Source: CAWUFC02 sp963921335 | GTDB lineage: Bacteria; Pseudomonadota; Gammaproteobacteria; Pseudomonadales; Halieaceae | DNA: 64,000 nucleotides | Reading direction: 5' to 3' | Assembly: GCA_963921335.3 (NCBI GenBank) | Contig: CAWUFC020000002.1 | Span: 1 to 64,000, forward strand | Shown: one piece after another, positions 45,564-54,626 of the stretch | How the letters are laid out: each line of letters opens with the position of its first letter | How positions within the stretch are numbered: the stretch's first letter is position 1 | The notes under the pieces: model-generated | Seen by the model: only the letters and a program-made list of their open reading frames with translations | Told to the model about the DNA's origin: nothing | The model's database searches: none | Translations under genes and position numbers: made by a program

Positions 45564-48500
45564 GTGAAACGATCCCTGTTCAAACTGAGCGCAGCACTTG
45601 TAGCCATGCTGCTTGTCAGTATCGCCCAGGCACAGACGGGTTCTTCCAGTGCGGTAGCGCAGCCGCCAAAGCTGGCCGATGTGCAGGCGTTTCTTCAGGA
45701 GGTCGACGCTGACACAGATCTAGAAGAGGCGGCCAAGAACGAGCTGATGTCGGTGCTTCGCCAAAGCGAAGCGCAACTTAAGAGCGCCGCTCGCTTCAGA
45801 GAGCAGGGCAAGGCCTTTCGCCAGGCTAATCAAACTGCCAGCACACAGGCATCAACAATCAACGCCCGCCTCAAGGCCGTGGTCAGTGAGGGCGGCGAAA
45901 GTATTGTCGAGTTTGATAAAACCATGGTGTTGTCTGAATTGGAGAACGATCTTGCCAAGGATAAAGCGCAACTCTCTATAGAGACGTCTCGCCTGTCGGA
46001 AATCAAAGAACAATTGCAGGTGGAGTCCACTCGAGCCAAGGACATCCGCACCCGGCAGGCAGAACTTAAAGTGATTGCCGACGAGCTGGCGGCGAAGCCC
46101 GCCGAGCTCACCGAGGTGACAGGCAGTAACATGAATAAGGCCCTGCGCTGGTCTTACCTGGCGAGCGTGGATGCCAACAAAGCGGAAACGACCATGCTGG
46201 CAGAGGAGTTACTTAGCCAGCCCGGGCGGGTTGAGCTGCTGAAGGCGCAGCAGGACGAAGCCACCTATAACAGTAATCAGGTTCGCGAGCGTATCAAAGC
46301 CTATGAGCTCTACGTGATCAAGCTGCGTCAGGACGAGGCCGAGAAGGCTGCCAGTCAGGCAGAGTCGGTAGCCAAGCAGGCGAAGGACAAGCACCCGCTG
46401 ATCAAGGAGATGGCCAAGGCCAACGCAGAGCTGACAGCCAATTCCAGTAAGGTTACGGCTGACCTAGAGGATATTCGAGCGCAGGAACTCAAAGCACGTG
46501 AATTAGCGAAGCGCTACGAAGACGATTTGCAGTCCATTCAGCTGAAGCTGGAGATTGTCGGTATGAGTCAGGCCCTGGGCCAGGTTTTGCGTGAACAGCA
46601 AATTCGCCTGCCTCGATCCGCAGCGGAGCTGATGTCAGCCAGTGAGCGCGAGAAACGTATTTCCCTGTCGGGTTTGCGTCAGCTTGAGTATGAAGATGAG
46701 CGTCGCAAGATTTCAAACACGCGTGCCTACCTCACCAAGTTGACCGATGGCCTCGGCGAACAGACGATTAATACGATTGAACCTGAGTTGCGCGAACTAA
46801 CCTTCGCGCGTCGCGATTTGCTCACTTCTGCAATTGATTTGGAAGAAACTTACCTGCGGGCCATGGGTGATCTGGACTTTACTGCTCGGCGCCTTAAAAA
46901 TTCGGCGGATGACTACAGCAATTTCATTTCTGAGCGCTTGCTGTGGATTCGCTCCTCAGCACCAGTTTCGTTCAGCACTATTCCCGAGCTCACCCGGGAG
47001 ATGGTGCGGATTTTCAATTTGAAGCAATGGCTGCAGCTGGGTGTGTCGTTCGTCAATAACGCCTTTACTTCCATTTTGTATTTACCGCTGCTGTTCCTGG
47101 TGGGCTTGATGCTCTGGGGGCACAAGCGCCTGCTCAAGCTGCTGGACAACACAGGTAAGCACGTGGGTAATGTCGAGCAGGACAAGCTGCGCTATTCCTT
47201 CTATGCGTTGGGTATCACGCTGGTCATGGCCCTGAGGTGGCCACTGCTGTTGATTGTGATGGGTTTGCTGGCCGCGGATTCTGACACACAGCCGATGTTG
47301 GGCGAGTACGCGTCAGAGGCATTTATCACTTCGGCGGTCTATTTTTATGGTTTTGAGGTGTTACGTTACCTGGTGGTGCCGGAAGGGTTGTTCAGGCGAC
47401 ACTTTCTCTGGGCTGAGAGCACGCTGCAGAGCGTGGCTGTGCAGTTGCGTGCAGTGGAACAGGTCTTTGTTCCCGCGGTAGTGCTGGCCATTATCAGCTC
47501 ACGGCTTTTTCACGCTGAAGGGGAAAGCTGGTTCAGCGTGCTGATGATCATTATCGCCATGCTGGCGTTACTCCTGTTTTTTGCTCGTCTTCCCAACTTT
47601 ATGGAAGGGCGTCTGGACACCTTGCTGATTCCAGGGGCCCGACCACTCAGCTCGTTCTGGTCACGGGTGGTTCGAGGCCTATTGATCGCTATTCCCGCAC
47701 TGCTGATTGTGACGATGTTGCTGGGTTATACCAGTACGGCCGTTGAGTTCCTTGTGCTGCTATTGCAAACGACGGCCCTGTTCAGTGTTGTGCTCATCGC
47801 CAACGAGATGGGCATGCGCTGGCTGCGCCTGATGCGACAGCGTTTCATCAAATCTGCGCGGGAAGCCGCTGATGCCGAACAGGCGCGGCGTGAAGCAGAA
47901 AGTATTGAGGAAGACGAAGGTCTCGTACATTTTGAAGAGCCGGACCCAGACGTGCTCGACTCCGATGGACGCAAGCTCCTGACCACGATCCTGGCAGTGA
48001 GTGCGGTGATCGGTGTCTGGGGAGTCTGGTCAGACGTGTTGCCTGCGCTGGGCATCCTCAATAACGTTGAACTCTGGAGTCAGACAGTAACGTCCGACGG
48101 CCAGACAAAAGTGGTGCCGGTAACGCTGGCGGATCTTGGCATCGCTGCGCTGGTTGCGTTCGCTGGCTATGTGGCCCTGCAGCGCGTTCCGGGTATTCTC
48201 GAAGTCGTGCTGCGACAGAAGATGGAAATGGCTGCCGGCTCTGTGTATGCCGCACTCACCCTGTTTCGCTATACCTTGATTACCATTCTTACTGTGGTGG
48301 TGCTGGGTATCCTTGGCGGAAGTTGGTCCCAGATACAGTGGGCAGTGGCCGCTCTCTCGGTAGGTATTGGCTTTGGCCTGCAGGAGATTGTTGCCAACTT
48401 TATCAGTGGCCTGATTATCCTGTTTGAACAGCCCATCCGTGTGGGCGATACCGTGACGGTGGGTAATACCTCCGGCGTGGTTACAAAGATCAGGATGCGT

Positions 48501-48947
48501 GCAACCACAATTCGGGACTGGGATCGCTTTGAGTTGCTGGTACCCAACAAGGAGTTTGTTACCGGCCGACTGTTGAACTGGTCTTTAACTGATCACATCA
48601 ACCGCGTGGTGATAGAAGTGGGCGTTGCCTACGGCACCAATCTTAAGGACGCGATGGAGCTGGCGCTCGAGGCAGCTCGCGAGCATCCCGAGGTGATGGA
48701 CGATCCCGAGCCTTTCGTAACCTTTGATGAGTTCGGCGACAACAGCCTGTTGTTGGTGCTGCGCTGCTACATCAATTCAGTCGATGTGCGCCTTACATCC
48801 GCCAGCCAGATTCGTTTGGCGCTGAACGACAAGTTCAATGAGGCGGGCATTGTGGTGTCGTTCCCGCAGCGCGATGTTCACCTGGATACCTCTGGTCCGC
48901 TGGAAGTCAGCGTGGTACCGCCGTCAGGAGTTTTGCCAACCAAGTAG
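45564..48947 (+). CDS. Large mechanosensitive channel (MscK/MscM type)
   Basis: A 1127-aa MscS-family channel that opens under membrane tension to release solutes on osmotic downshock. A signal peptide ends near residue 23 (SIAQAQ). A long periplasmic coiled-coil domain (about 30-480) is followed by about nine to eleven helices. The C-terminal MscS module starts near residue 930 with VGIGFGLQEIVANFISGL, then IRVGDTVTV and the pore-adjacent VPNKEFVTGRLLNWSL. It starts at GTG with AGGAA 9 nt upstream. It could be MscK or MscM (YjeP); the choice is not clear from sequence alone. Confidence 0.88.
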   Translation: MKRSLFKLSAALVAMLLVSIAQAQTGSSSAVAQPPKLADVQAFLQEVDADTDLEEAAKNELMSVLRQSEAQLKSAARFREQGKAFRQANQTASTQASTINARLKAVVSEGGESIVEFDKTMVLSELENDLAKDKAQLSIETSRLSEIKEQLQVESTRAKDIRTRQAELKVIADELAAKPAELTEVTGSNMNKALRWSYLASVDANKAETTMLAEELLSQPGRVELLKAQQDEATYNSNQVRERIKAYELYVIKLRQDEAEKAASQAESVAKQAKDKHPLIKEMAKANAELTANSSKVTADLEDIRAQELKARELAKRYEDDLQSIQLKLEIVGMSQALGQVLREQQIRLPRSAAELMSASEREKRISLSGLRQLEYEDERRKISNTRAYLTKLTDGLGEQTINTIEPELRELTFARRDLLTSAIDLEETYLRAMGDLDFTARRLKNSADDYSNFISERLLWIRSSAPVSFSTIPELTREMVRIFNLKQWLQLGVSFVNNAFTSILYLPLLFLVGLMLWGHKRLLKLLDNTGKHVGNVEQDKLRYSFYALGITLVMALRWPLLLIVMGLLAADSDTQPMLGEYASEAFITSAVYFYGFEVLRYLVVPEGLFRRHFLWAESTLQSVAVQLRAVEQVFVPAVVLAIISSRLFHAEGESWFSVLMIIIAMLALLLFFARLPNFMEGRLDTLLIPGARPLSSFWSRVVRGLLIAIPALLIVTMLLGYTSTAVEFLVLLLQTTALFSVVLIANEMGMRWLRLMRQRFIKSAREAADAEQARREAESIEEDEGLVHFEEPDPDVLDSDGRKLLTTILAVSAVIGVWGVWSDVLPALGILNNVELWSQTVTSDGQTKVVPVTLADLGIAALVAFAGYVALQRVPGILEVVLRQKMEMAAGSVYAALTLFRYTLITILTVVVLGILGGSWSQIQWAVAALSVGIGFGLQEIVANFISGLIILFEQPIRVGDTVTVGNTSGVVTKIRMRATTIRDWDRFELLVPNKEFVTGRLLNWSLTDHINRVVIEVGVAYGTNLKDAMELALEAAREHPEVMDDPEPFVTFDEFGDNSLLLVLRCYINSVDVRLTSASQIRLALNDKFNEAGIVVSFPQRDVHLDTSGPLEVSVVPPSGVLPTK

Positions 48948-49244
48948 CTTGAGGCCTGTGGGTGCCATAATCAGGGCCAAGAGGGTTGTAAACAGTATGT
49001 CGGGGCTGATGCCGCGCTCCAACAGCATGGGCTCGGGGACATTGATGCTCACGGTAAGGCCCGCCACCAACACGATAAACATCAGGTTGCGGTGAGCGAT
49101 TAACCCGGCGATCGTAATCGCCACCAGGGCGATGATCAGGTAGTTTCTCTCGATATTAAACTGGTCCATCAGATTCTGGCCGACATTCACACCGATAGAC
49201 AACATGACGATCAGAAAAGAGAGATAATAGCGATAGCGTTCCAT
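48924..49244 (-). CDS. Small membrane protein of unknown function
   Basis: A 106-aa protein with three or four helices (YYLSFLIVMLSIGVNVG, YLIIALVAITIAGLIA, LMFIVLVAGLTVSI, FTTLLALIMAPTGLKLL). The start chosen is ATG at 49244 (MERYRYYLS); an upstream frame start at 49298 adds a non-hydrophobic segment. It overlaps the channel gene's end by 24 nt on the opposite strand. No family recognised. Confidence 0.6.
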   Translation of the reverse strand: MERYRYYLSFLIVMLSIGVNVGQNLMDQFNIERNYLIIALVAITIAGLIAHRNLMFIVLVAGLTVSINVPEPMLLERGISPDILFTTLLALIMAPTGLKLLGWQNS

Positions 49245-49333
49245 GTTGCGCCGCTTTATTGTTGTTTGTTGTGCACACTGTAGCGCTGTTATTCTCACCC
49301 GGCAATCACTTCAGCAGGAGATACAGACAGTAC

Positions 49334-49957
49334 ATGAAGCAAGCCCTGACCAATATGCTCGAAATGCAGCATCGAATGAATACCCGCGTCCACGAAGACT
49401 GGATGGCGCAAGGCTTTGAATGGTATCGGGCCGCCTGGATCGAGTGCGGCGAACTGATGGACCACCAGGGCTACAAGTGGTGGAAACAGCAACATGCAGA
49501 CGTCGAGCAGGTGCAGCTGGAAATTATTGATATCTGGCATTTTGGCATGAGTGCCATTCTTACCGAGGAAGGCGAGGTAGAAGCCAGCGCAAATCGAATC
49601 GCTCATGAGCTTGAGGGGTTTGTCGCTGAAGGTTTGGGCGTGCTGGAGGCGACAGAGGCGCTGGCTTGCCATGCCTTGCAGGAGCGTAGTTTTTCGCCTC
49701 GTGCATTCTGGGAGTTGATGGTGGCTGCGGGCATCGACTTCGAGCAACTCTACAGCGCTTATGTTGGCAAGAACGTACTCAACTTTTTCCGCCAGGAACA
49801 CGGTTATAAAGATGGTAGCTACATCAAGCAGTGGCAGGGCCGGGAAGATAACGAGCACCTGGTGGAGTTGGTAGCGGAGCTGGATAGCAATAGCGCTGAG
49901 TTTGCCGACAACCTCTATCAGGCTCTGGCCGCACGTTACCAGGAGTGCACCGCCTGA
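49334..49957 (+). CDS. Dimeric dUTPase (all-alpha NTP pyrophosphatase)
   Basis: A 207-aa member of the dimeric dUTPase family (dUTPase_2, MazG-like fold), which hydrolyses dUTP (and dUDP) to dUMP. Metal-binding acidic residues are in WIECGELMDHQGYKWW and EIIDIWHF, and a later segment YVGKNVLNFFRQEHGYKDG has the conserved basic and Asn residues that bind the nucleotide. It is unrelated to the trimeric Dut of E. coli. ATG 49334 is preferred over 49259. The next gene starts 7 nt after its stop. Confidence 0.82.
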   Translation: MKQALTNMLEMQHRMNTRVHEDWMAQGFEWYRAAWIECGELMDHQGYKWWKQQHADVEQVQLEIIDIWHFGMSAILTEEGEVEASANRIAHELEGFVAEGLGVLEATEALACHALQERSFSPRAFWELMVAAGIDFEQLYSAYVGKNVLNFFRQEHGYKDGSYIKQWQGREDNEHLVELVAELDSNSAEFADNLYQALAARYQECTA

Positions 49958-49964
49958 AGCTGCT

Positions 49965-50843
49965 ATGAGTAACGATCAGAACAGACTGTCTACATCGGCC
50001 CTTGCCAAGAAACTGGGTATTCCGGTGCAGCAGTTGTTTGCCACGCTCAAGGACTACGGCTGGATACAACGCCATGAGGACAATTGGTTCCTCACCAGCA
50101 AAGGCGAGTTTGAAGGTGGCAGCTACCAGGACAGCAAGCGCTATGGGCGCTATATCGTCTGGCCTGAGTCACTGCAGAATCATCGCCTGATTGGTGCCAT
50201 TGAATCCAATAAGCGCATGACAGCTGCCGGTATGCGCCAGCGCTACCCTGGGCTTGAGCTGCGCCTGATCAACCGTGTGCTGGCAGAGCTGGGACTTCAG
50301 CAGCACACCGTGCTGGGCTGGGAGTTGACTGAGTTGGGACAGCGACTAGGTGGCCAACAGCAGGAAAGTGAAAGCAGCGGCGCACTCTATATCACCTGGC
50401 CTGAAGACTTTATCAACAACCCCATTTTGCAGCGCGAGCTGGACAAGCTGCTGGTGACGCCGCAAGCCGCCACCGGTCCTGCCGATGACTTGTTCGCGAC
50501 GCCCGCAGAGACATTACCGGAAGCGATCGACGGCCATCAGCTCAATACCCTGCTCGAATGGCAGGTCTGCAACTGGCTGTACATGGCACAGCTGGCTCAC
50601 GCTCATTGCCGAGCCCTGCCGGTTGAAGACGAACTCTATGCTGATTTTTACGTGCCGGCCGCTGGTGTCTACATCGAGTGCTGGGAAAAGGAAGAGGGCA
50701 AGGAGCGCCTGACGGTCAAACTGCGTAAAAAGGAAGTGTTCAGAGAGCTGCAACTGCCGGTGATTGAACTGAACGCGGGAGATGGTGATCATCTCGACGA
50801 ACGCCTGGGCAAGGCACTCTTGGAATACGGCGTCAGGGTTTAA
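49965..50843 (+). CDS. Winged-helix plus restriction-nuclease-like protein of unknown role
   Basis: A 292-aa protein. Residues 1-60 look like a winged helix (STSALAKKLGIPVQQLFATLKDYGWIQRHEDNWFLT split over two motifs), similar to phage antirepressor C-terminal domains. A second similar unit follows at about 80-130 (AIESNKRMTAAGMRQRYP). The C-terminus DELYADFYVPAAGVYIECW and EVFRELQLPVIELNAGDGD follows the strand order of DUF559/Vsr-like PD-(D/E)xK nucleases, with Asp and Glu but no obvious following Lys. It may be co-transcribed with the dUTPase. Function unknown; a DNA-repair or DNA-maintenance role is a guess. Confidence 0.55.
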   Translation: MSNDQNRLSTSALAKKLGIPVQQLFATLKDYGWIQRHEDNWFLTSKGEFEGGSYQDSKRYGRYIVWPESLQNHRLIGAIESNKRMTAAGMRQRYPGLELRLINRVLAELGLQQHTVLGWELTELGQRLGGQQQESESSGALYITWPEDFINNPILQRELDKLLVTPQAATGPADDLFATPAETLPEAIDGHQLNTLLEWQVCNWLYMAQLAHAHCRALPVEDELYADFYVPAAGVYIECWEKEEGKERLTVKLRKKEVFRELQLPVIELNAGDGDHLDERLGKALLEYGVRV

Positions 50844-51118
50844 AGCGTTGCATCTATGGCCATTGCCAGTTTGATATCTCGCTCAGTAATACCCCCAAGA
50901 TCATGGCTGACCAGTTCTATCGTTACCCGGTTGTAGACGTTGCTCCACTCCGGATGATGGTCGGCCGTTTCTGCCAACAGCGCGACCCGGCTCATAAATC
51001 CAAAAGCTTCTACAAAGTCACCAAACAGGAATTCCCTACACAGTTTGCCTGCGTTTAACTGCCATTCGGGCAGCTCTACGAGCGCGTTTTGCAATGCATC
51101 TTCCTCAAGCAATGGCAT
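50840..51118 (-). CDS. phhB: 4a-hydroxytetrahydrobiopterin dehydratase
   Basis: A 92-aa pterin-4a-carbinolamine dehydratase (PhhB/DCoH). The family signature is present as ETADHHPEWSNVYNRVTIEL, with the two catalytic His and the later HDLGGITERDIKLA. It recycles the oxidised pterin of phenylalanine hydroxylase, though no phhA is in the window; orphan copies are common. ATG 51118 (MPLLEEDAL) is chosen. It follows trmA by 2 nt and overlaps the convergent 49965 gene by 4 nt. Confidence 0.88.
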   Translation of the reverse strand: MPLLEEDALQNALVELPEWQLNAGKLCREFLFGDFVEAFGFMSRVALLAETADHHPEWSNVYNRVTIELVSHDLGGITERDIKLAMAIDATL

Positions 51119-51120
51119 GG

Positions 51121-52218
51121 CTACAACTCCTTTTTTACCAGGTGCACGCCGCATTCGGCATGTTGGGTATATGGAAACTGATCAAACAGGGCCAGTTTAT
51201 CAATGCGATGGGTCCTGCAAATCTGGCTGAGATTGTGATGCAGTGTTTCCGGATTACAGGATATATAGATGATGTGATCGAAGTCGGTGACCAGCTTCTC
51301 GGTCAGTGGGTCGAGGCCAGCTCTCGGCGGATCAACAAAAACAGTGCTGAAATTGTAGTCGGTGAGAGGGCGGGCCTCCCGCAAGCGTCTGAATTCTCGT
51401 TCACCTTTTAATGCGCTGCATACTTCCTCCGCAGACAGCCGCACCAGTTCAAGGTTTTCAACGCCGTTGACTCTGGCATTATGTCGCGCTGCATTCATGG
51501 AGGATTTGGCAACTTCGGTTGCCAATACGCGATCGTAGTATCGGCTTAGCGGCAGGCTGAAGTTGCCATTGCCGCAGTAGAGCTCGAGCAGGTCGCCGCC
51601 AATGCCCGCAGCCTGCGCGCAGGCCCAGTTCAGCATGTGACAGTTGACGGCGGCATTGGGCTGGGTGAAGCCCTGTTCGTATTGTCGGTACTCAAAGTCG
51701 CCTGCGTTCAGCGCGAGACGCTCGTCCACATAGTCGACGCTTAGCACCTCTTTCTGTTTACGGGATCGGCCGATCAAACGAATATTCAGTGCTTGCTCCA
51801 GCTCTTGAGCGGCAGCGACCCACTCAGCGTCGAGACGACGATGATAGATCATGGTCACCAGCAGTTCGCCACTTTGAGTGGACAGGAACTCCACCTGGAA
51901 CCATTTGCGACGCAGTACTGGCTTGTCTTTCACTTGTGCTAGCAGCTTAGGCATAGCCTGCTGAATGATCTCTGATGCGATATTGAAGTGATCGATCCGT
52001 ACCGGTGTGCGCGGCTCTGCCGGGTCAAACATGGCATAGAACAGGTCTTCGCCTTCGTGCCAGAGCCTGAACTCCGCGCGCATGCGATAAGCCGAGGAGG
52101 GTGACTCGAAGACCTCAGTAGCGGGTGCGCCCAGTGGTGAAAAAAGTGCATTAATCAGCTCGGCTTTGTCCGCCAGCTGCTGATAGTACACTTCTGGGTT
52201 AGCCGCGGTAATCAGCAT
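51121..52218 (-). CDS. trmA: tRNA (uracil-54-C5)-methyltransferase
   Basis: TrmA makes ribothymidine at position 54 in the T loop of tRNAs. The SAM-binding LLELYCGNGNFSLPL, the VFVDPPRAGLD motif and the catalytic Cys321 in SCNPETL are present, close to Cys324 of E. coli. The general base Glu is near the C-terminus (HAECGVHLV). No iron-sulfur cysteines, so it is TrmA and not RlmD. Length is 365 aa. It overlaps ybiB by 1 nt. Confidence 0.95.
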   Translation of the reverse strand: MLITAANPEVYYQQLADKAELINALFSPLGAPATEVFESPSSAYRMRAEFRLWHEGEDLFYAMFDPAEPRTPVRIDHFNIASEIIQQAMPKLLAQVKDKPVLRRKWFQVEFLSTQSGELLVTMIYHRRLDAEWVAAAQELEQALNIRLIGRSRKQKEVLSVDYVDERLALNAGDFEYRQYEQGFTQPNAAVNCHMLNWACAQAAGIGGDLLELYCGNGNFSLPLSRYYDRVLATEVAKSSMNAARHNARVNGVENLELVRLSAEEVCSALKGEREFRRLREARPLTDYNFSTVFVDPPRAGLDPLTEKLVTDFDHIIYISCNPETLHHNLSQICRTHRIDKLALFDQFPYTQHAECGVHLVKKEL

Positions 52219-53204
52219 CAGAGGCGATCACGATTCCGTTGTTGCCAGTAATTGCTGGCCAGCTCGCGGGCCTCTTCTTCAGTGCCTGCACGCTCGGTCA
52301 AAAACAGTGCAATCGCAGTGGTCTCGATGATCGCCAACTCGCCATAGGTGTCAGGCACCTGCCCGCGCCACAACAGCAGCAGTTGTTCGGCGCTTAGCTC
52401 AACCACTGGGGGTCTGTCCTCGAGGCGGCGGCTCCATTGCCCGGTGCTGATGTGGTCACCGCGCAACAGGCTGTAACGGGTGTCAGCTTGAGGCTTAATT
52501 TCTACTTCGCCGCCGTCGCCCTTGAATACCAGTGCATGCTGCTGCCCCAGCATGCGGTCTGCCTCCTGGTGCAATACGGCATAGGCAGGATGAAAAATGC
52601 TCTGCAGACTGTAAGGCGCGCCTGCGGGGTTAAGCATGCGGGTGAGGGTGTTTACCGGTGAACGCAGGCCCAGCAAGTGCTTCAACTGGATGATGCGTTC
52701 CAGTCCGGGCAGCAGGTTGTTCAGTGGTAGCCAGGCGATACCGTGTTGCTGGCTATGGTGCACGGCATTCTGCAAGTTGCCTGAATCAGGTACCCCCAAC
52801 AGCGACATGCACTGGCCGGTATACAGGCGCTGCGCGGTGTGGCCGCCGCTGCCATGCATGAGAACACTAATGCCATTCTCTGCGAGTAACAGCGCGCTCA
52901 GCAGATACCAGGGTTGTTGTGCTTTCTTGCCAGCGTAGCTGGGCCAGTCCAACTGAGGCGGTGGCGCATTGGCTATGTCGGGCAGATGAGCGCGGCAGGC
53001 GTCCACAAAACCGGCCAGCTCTTCGGCAGACTCCTCTTTAACACGCAGCAGCATCAGGAAGGCACCTAACTGCAGCTCTTCAACATCACCCCGGAGAATC
53101 ATGCCGAAAGCCTCGCGAGCCTCGTCGCGGGTCAGGGAGCGGGTGCCAGTTTTGCCTTTGCCGAGGATCCTGACAAAAGGTGCAAAAGGATGCTCTTCGC
53201 TCAC
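52218..53204 (-). CDS. ybiB: YbiB-like TrpD2 family protein
   Basis: A 328-aa protein of the glycosyltransferase family 3 fold related to anthranilate phosphoribosyltransferase. The N-terminal helical part (LTRDEAREAFGMILRGDVEELQLGA split) is typical. The MHGSGGHTAQR loop replaces the PRPP/anthranilate-binding motif of TrpD. YbiB of E. coli binds nucleic acids instead of acting in tryptophan synthesis. It starts with GTG, overlapping tusE by 4 nt. The tusDCB-tusE-ybiB order is also known from Pseudomonas. Confidence 0.82.
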   Translation of the reverse strand: MSEEHPFAPFVRILGKGKTGTRSLTRDEAREAFGMILRGDVEELQLGAFLMLLRVKEESAEELAGFVDACRAHLPDIANAPPPQLDWPSYAGKKAQQPWYLLSALLLAENGISVLMHGSGGHTAQRLYTGQCMSLLGVPDSGNLQNAVHHSQQHGIAWLPLNNLLPGLERIIQLKHLLGLRSPVNTLTRMLNPAGAPYSLQSIFHPAYAVLHQEADRMLGQQHALVFKGDGGEVEIKPQADTRYSLLRGDHISTGQWSRRLEDRPPVVELSAEQLLLLWRGQVPDTYGELAIIETTAIALFLTERAGTEEEARELASNYWQQRNRDRL

Positions 53205-53503
53205 AGGCAGTTATCCGGTTTGGGTAATCCAGCAATCTTGCTGCCAATTTTGGCCGGGCTGCCGGGGAACAGTTGCAATAAATATATGCTGCGGCCTTTA
53301 TCCTCACCTAGCTGCTGGCGGGTGTATTTCACCAGTGCGCGCATCGCTGGGGACGATTCAAAGCGCTGGTGATAGTCACGCAACAGGTGAATGATTTCCC
53401 AGTGGGCTTCCTCGAGCTCAATGTTCTCCCCGCGCGCAATCTCTACCGCAAGATCCGGGTTCCATTGCTTTAGGTCCAACAGGAAACCTTCTTGATCAAA
53501 CAC
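53201..53503 (-). CDS. tusE: Sulfur relay protein TusE (DsrC family)
   Basis: A 100-aa DsrC/TusE protein that takes sulfur from TusBCD and passes it to MnmA for 2-thiouridine in tRNA. The C-terminal arm IAGLPKPDNCL has the acceptor Cys99; the second Cys of dissimilatory DsrC is absent, as expected for TusE. It starts 2 nt after tusB and overlaps ybiB. Confidence 0.92.
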   Translation of the reverse strand: MFDQEGFLLDLKQWNPDLAVEIARGENIELEEAHWEIIHLLRDYHQRFESSPAMRALVKYTRQQLGEDKGRSIYLLQLFPGSPAKIGSKIAGLPKPDNCL

Positions 53504-53505
53504 GA

Positions 53506-53802
53506 TTAGTACCAGCTCTGGCTGCTGGGATGCGCGATGCTGAGCTCTACCAGCTTTTCATAGCTGATGGCTTCAAAGTCATTCGCCAGTTGCTGCGTCA
53601 ATCCCCGGGCCGCGAGATCGTCCTGCATGACATAACAGGTGCGGCCACTTTCAACGATGCTGTTTGCGGCATGGCTGTTTGCAACACCCGCATACACCCC
53701 ATCCTGTAGGAGCACCAGTACGTCGTTTGGTCCCATACTACGCTGGCAGCTTTGCAGGGCATCGCTGTGGTAGGGGCTGGCAAAAACGAGATGCAAACTC
53801 AT
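53506..53802 (-). CDS. tusB: Sulfur relay protein TusB
   Basis: A 98-aa subunit of the TusBCD hexamer (DsrH family): SLHLVFASPYHSDALQSC, then DVLVLLQDGVYAG and a C-terminal WY-type end (SSQSWY). ATG 53802 (MSLHLVF) is chosen over a longer frame from 53835 that would intrude into tusC. One nucleotide separates it from tusC. Confidence 0.88.
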   Translation of the reverse strand: MSLHLVFASPYHSDALQSCQRSMGPNDVLVLLQDGVYAGVANSHAANSIVESGRTCYVMQDDLAARGLTQQLANDFEAISYEKLVELSIAHPSSQSWY

Positions 53803-53803
53803 G

Positions 53804-54166
53804 TCAGCAACTGATAATGCATTCGAAACGCTCAAAAAAGCCGGGTAGTTCTCCGGTTGCTACTGTGCTGACAGGTACAGCCAGTGCGTCTGCGCGGAGA
53901 CCACGCTGCTCCAGGGAGTGGTTCTCTACATACAGGGTATCGAGGTCGTAGAGTTCAAAGGAGGCCAATAGCTTCTCAATACTTTTGTGATCGATGGCTT
54001 GCGGGGCCTGGTCAGCTTTTAGCTGCCAAACACCCTCGTCCATAAACAGCACGCTGATATCGCGATCATACACGGCGGCTGCCAACGCGATCTCCAGACC
54101 GCTGCGAGCCAAGTGGCTGCCATAGGGGCTCTGGCGGCAAACCAACAGTGTCGGTGGATTGTTCAT
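53804..54166 (-). CDS. tusC: Sulfur relay protein TusC
   Basis: A 120-aa DsrF-family subunit of TusBCD. SPYGSHLARSGLEIALAAA and ISVLFMDEGVWQL are typical. ATG 54166 (MNNPPTLLV) is preferred over 54178, which would overlap tusD. It lies 1 nt from both neighbours. Confidence 0.9.
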   Translation of the reverse strand: MNNPPTLLVCRQSPYGSHLARSGLEIALAAAVYDRDISVLFMDEGVWQLKADQAPQAIDHKSIEKLLASFELYDLDTLYVENHSLEQRGLRADALAVPVSTVATGELPGFFERFECIISC

Positions 54167-54167
54167 T

Positions 54168-54560
54168 TCAGCAGCCAAAACTCAGCACTCTGTCACATTC
54201 GCTGGTCGCTTCGATCAGCAGCCCCAGCCCACCAATCTCAAAGGCCTCCGACAGGTTGGCCGCTGATTTTTGCTGGCGCTTGCTCTCATCCGCATCCAGT
54301 ACGCCGCGGCGAATGGTCGATGCGGCACAGACGATCAGCTCACAATCGTGCTCACGGCTTAACTGCTGCCAGCGCTGCAGACGGTCGGTTTCATCCTGGG
54401 CCGGAGCGGCCAGTTGGTTGGCGTTGTACACCCCTTCATGCATAAAGAAGACGCGAGGCACCTTGTGTCCAGCCTGGAGTGCGGCATCGGCAAACCGCCA
54501 GGCGCTATCGGCGCCGCCGGAGCCGAGCGGTGAGCCTAACACCAGTAGCGCAAACTTCAC
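54168..54560 (-). CDS. tusD: Sulfur relay protein TusD
   Basis: A 130-aa DsrE-family subunit. Cys78 in LIVCAASTIRRG corresponds exactly to the sulfur-carrying Cys78 of E. coli TusD. It receives persulfide from TusA and hands it to TusE. It is the first gene of tusDCB-tusE-ybiB-trmA-phhB, all within a few nt of each other. A terminator stands between it and yccA. Confidence 0.93.
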   Translation of the reverse strand: MKFALLVLGSPLGSGGADSAWRFADAALQAGHKVPRVFFMHEGVYNANQLAAPAQDETDRLQRWQQLSREHDCELIVCAASTIRRGVLDADESKRQQKSAANLSEAFEIGGLGLLIEATSECDRVLSFGC

Positions 54561-54576
54561 GAATGCTTGCCCATAA

Positions 54577-54606
54577 ACGAAAAGCCCCGGAACAGTGCCG
54601 GGGCTT
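54577..54606 (-). terminator. Intrinsic terminator of yccA
   Basis: Read leftward, GAAGCCCCGG-type stem (AAGCCCCGG with CCGGGGCTT, 9 bp, 7-nt loop) is followed by TTTTCG. It follows yccA by 20 nt and ends 17 nt before the tusD start, so tusD must use read-through or a promoter within yccA. Confidence 0.8.
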
Positions 54607-54626
54607 CAGGTGCGCTGGCTGCGACT

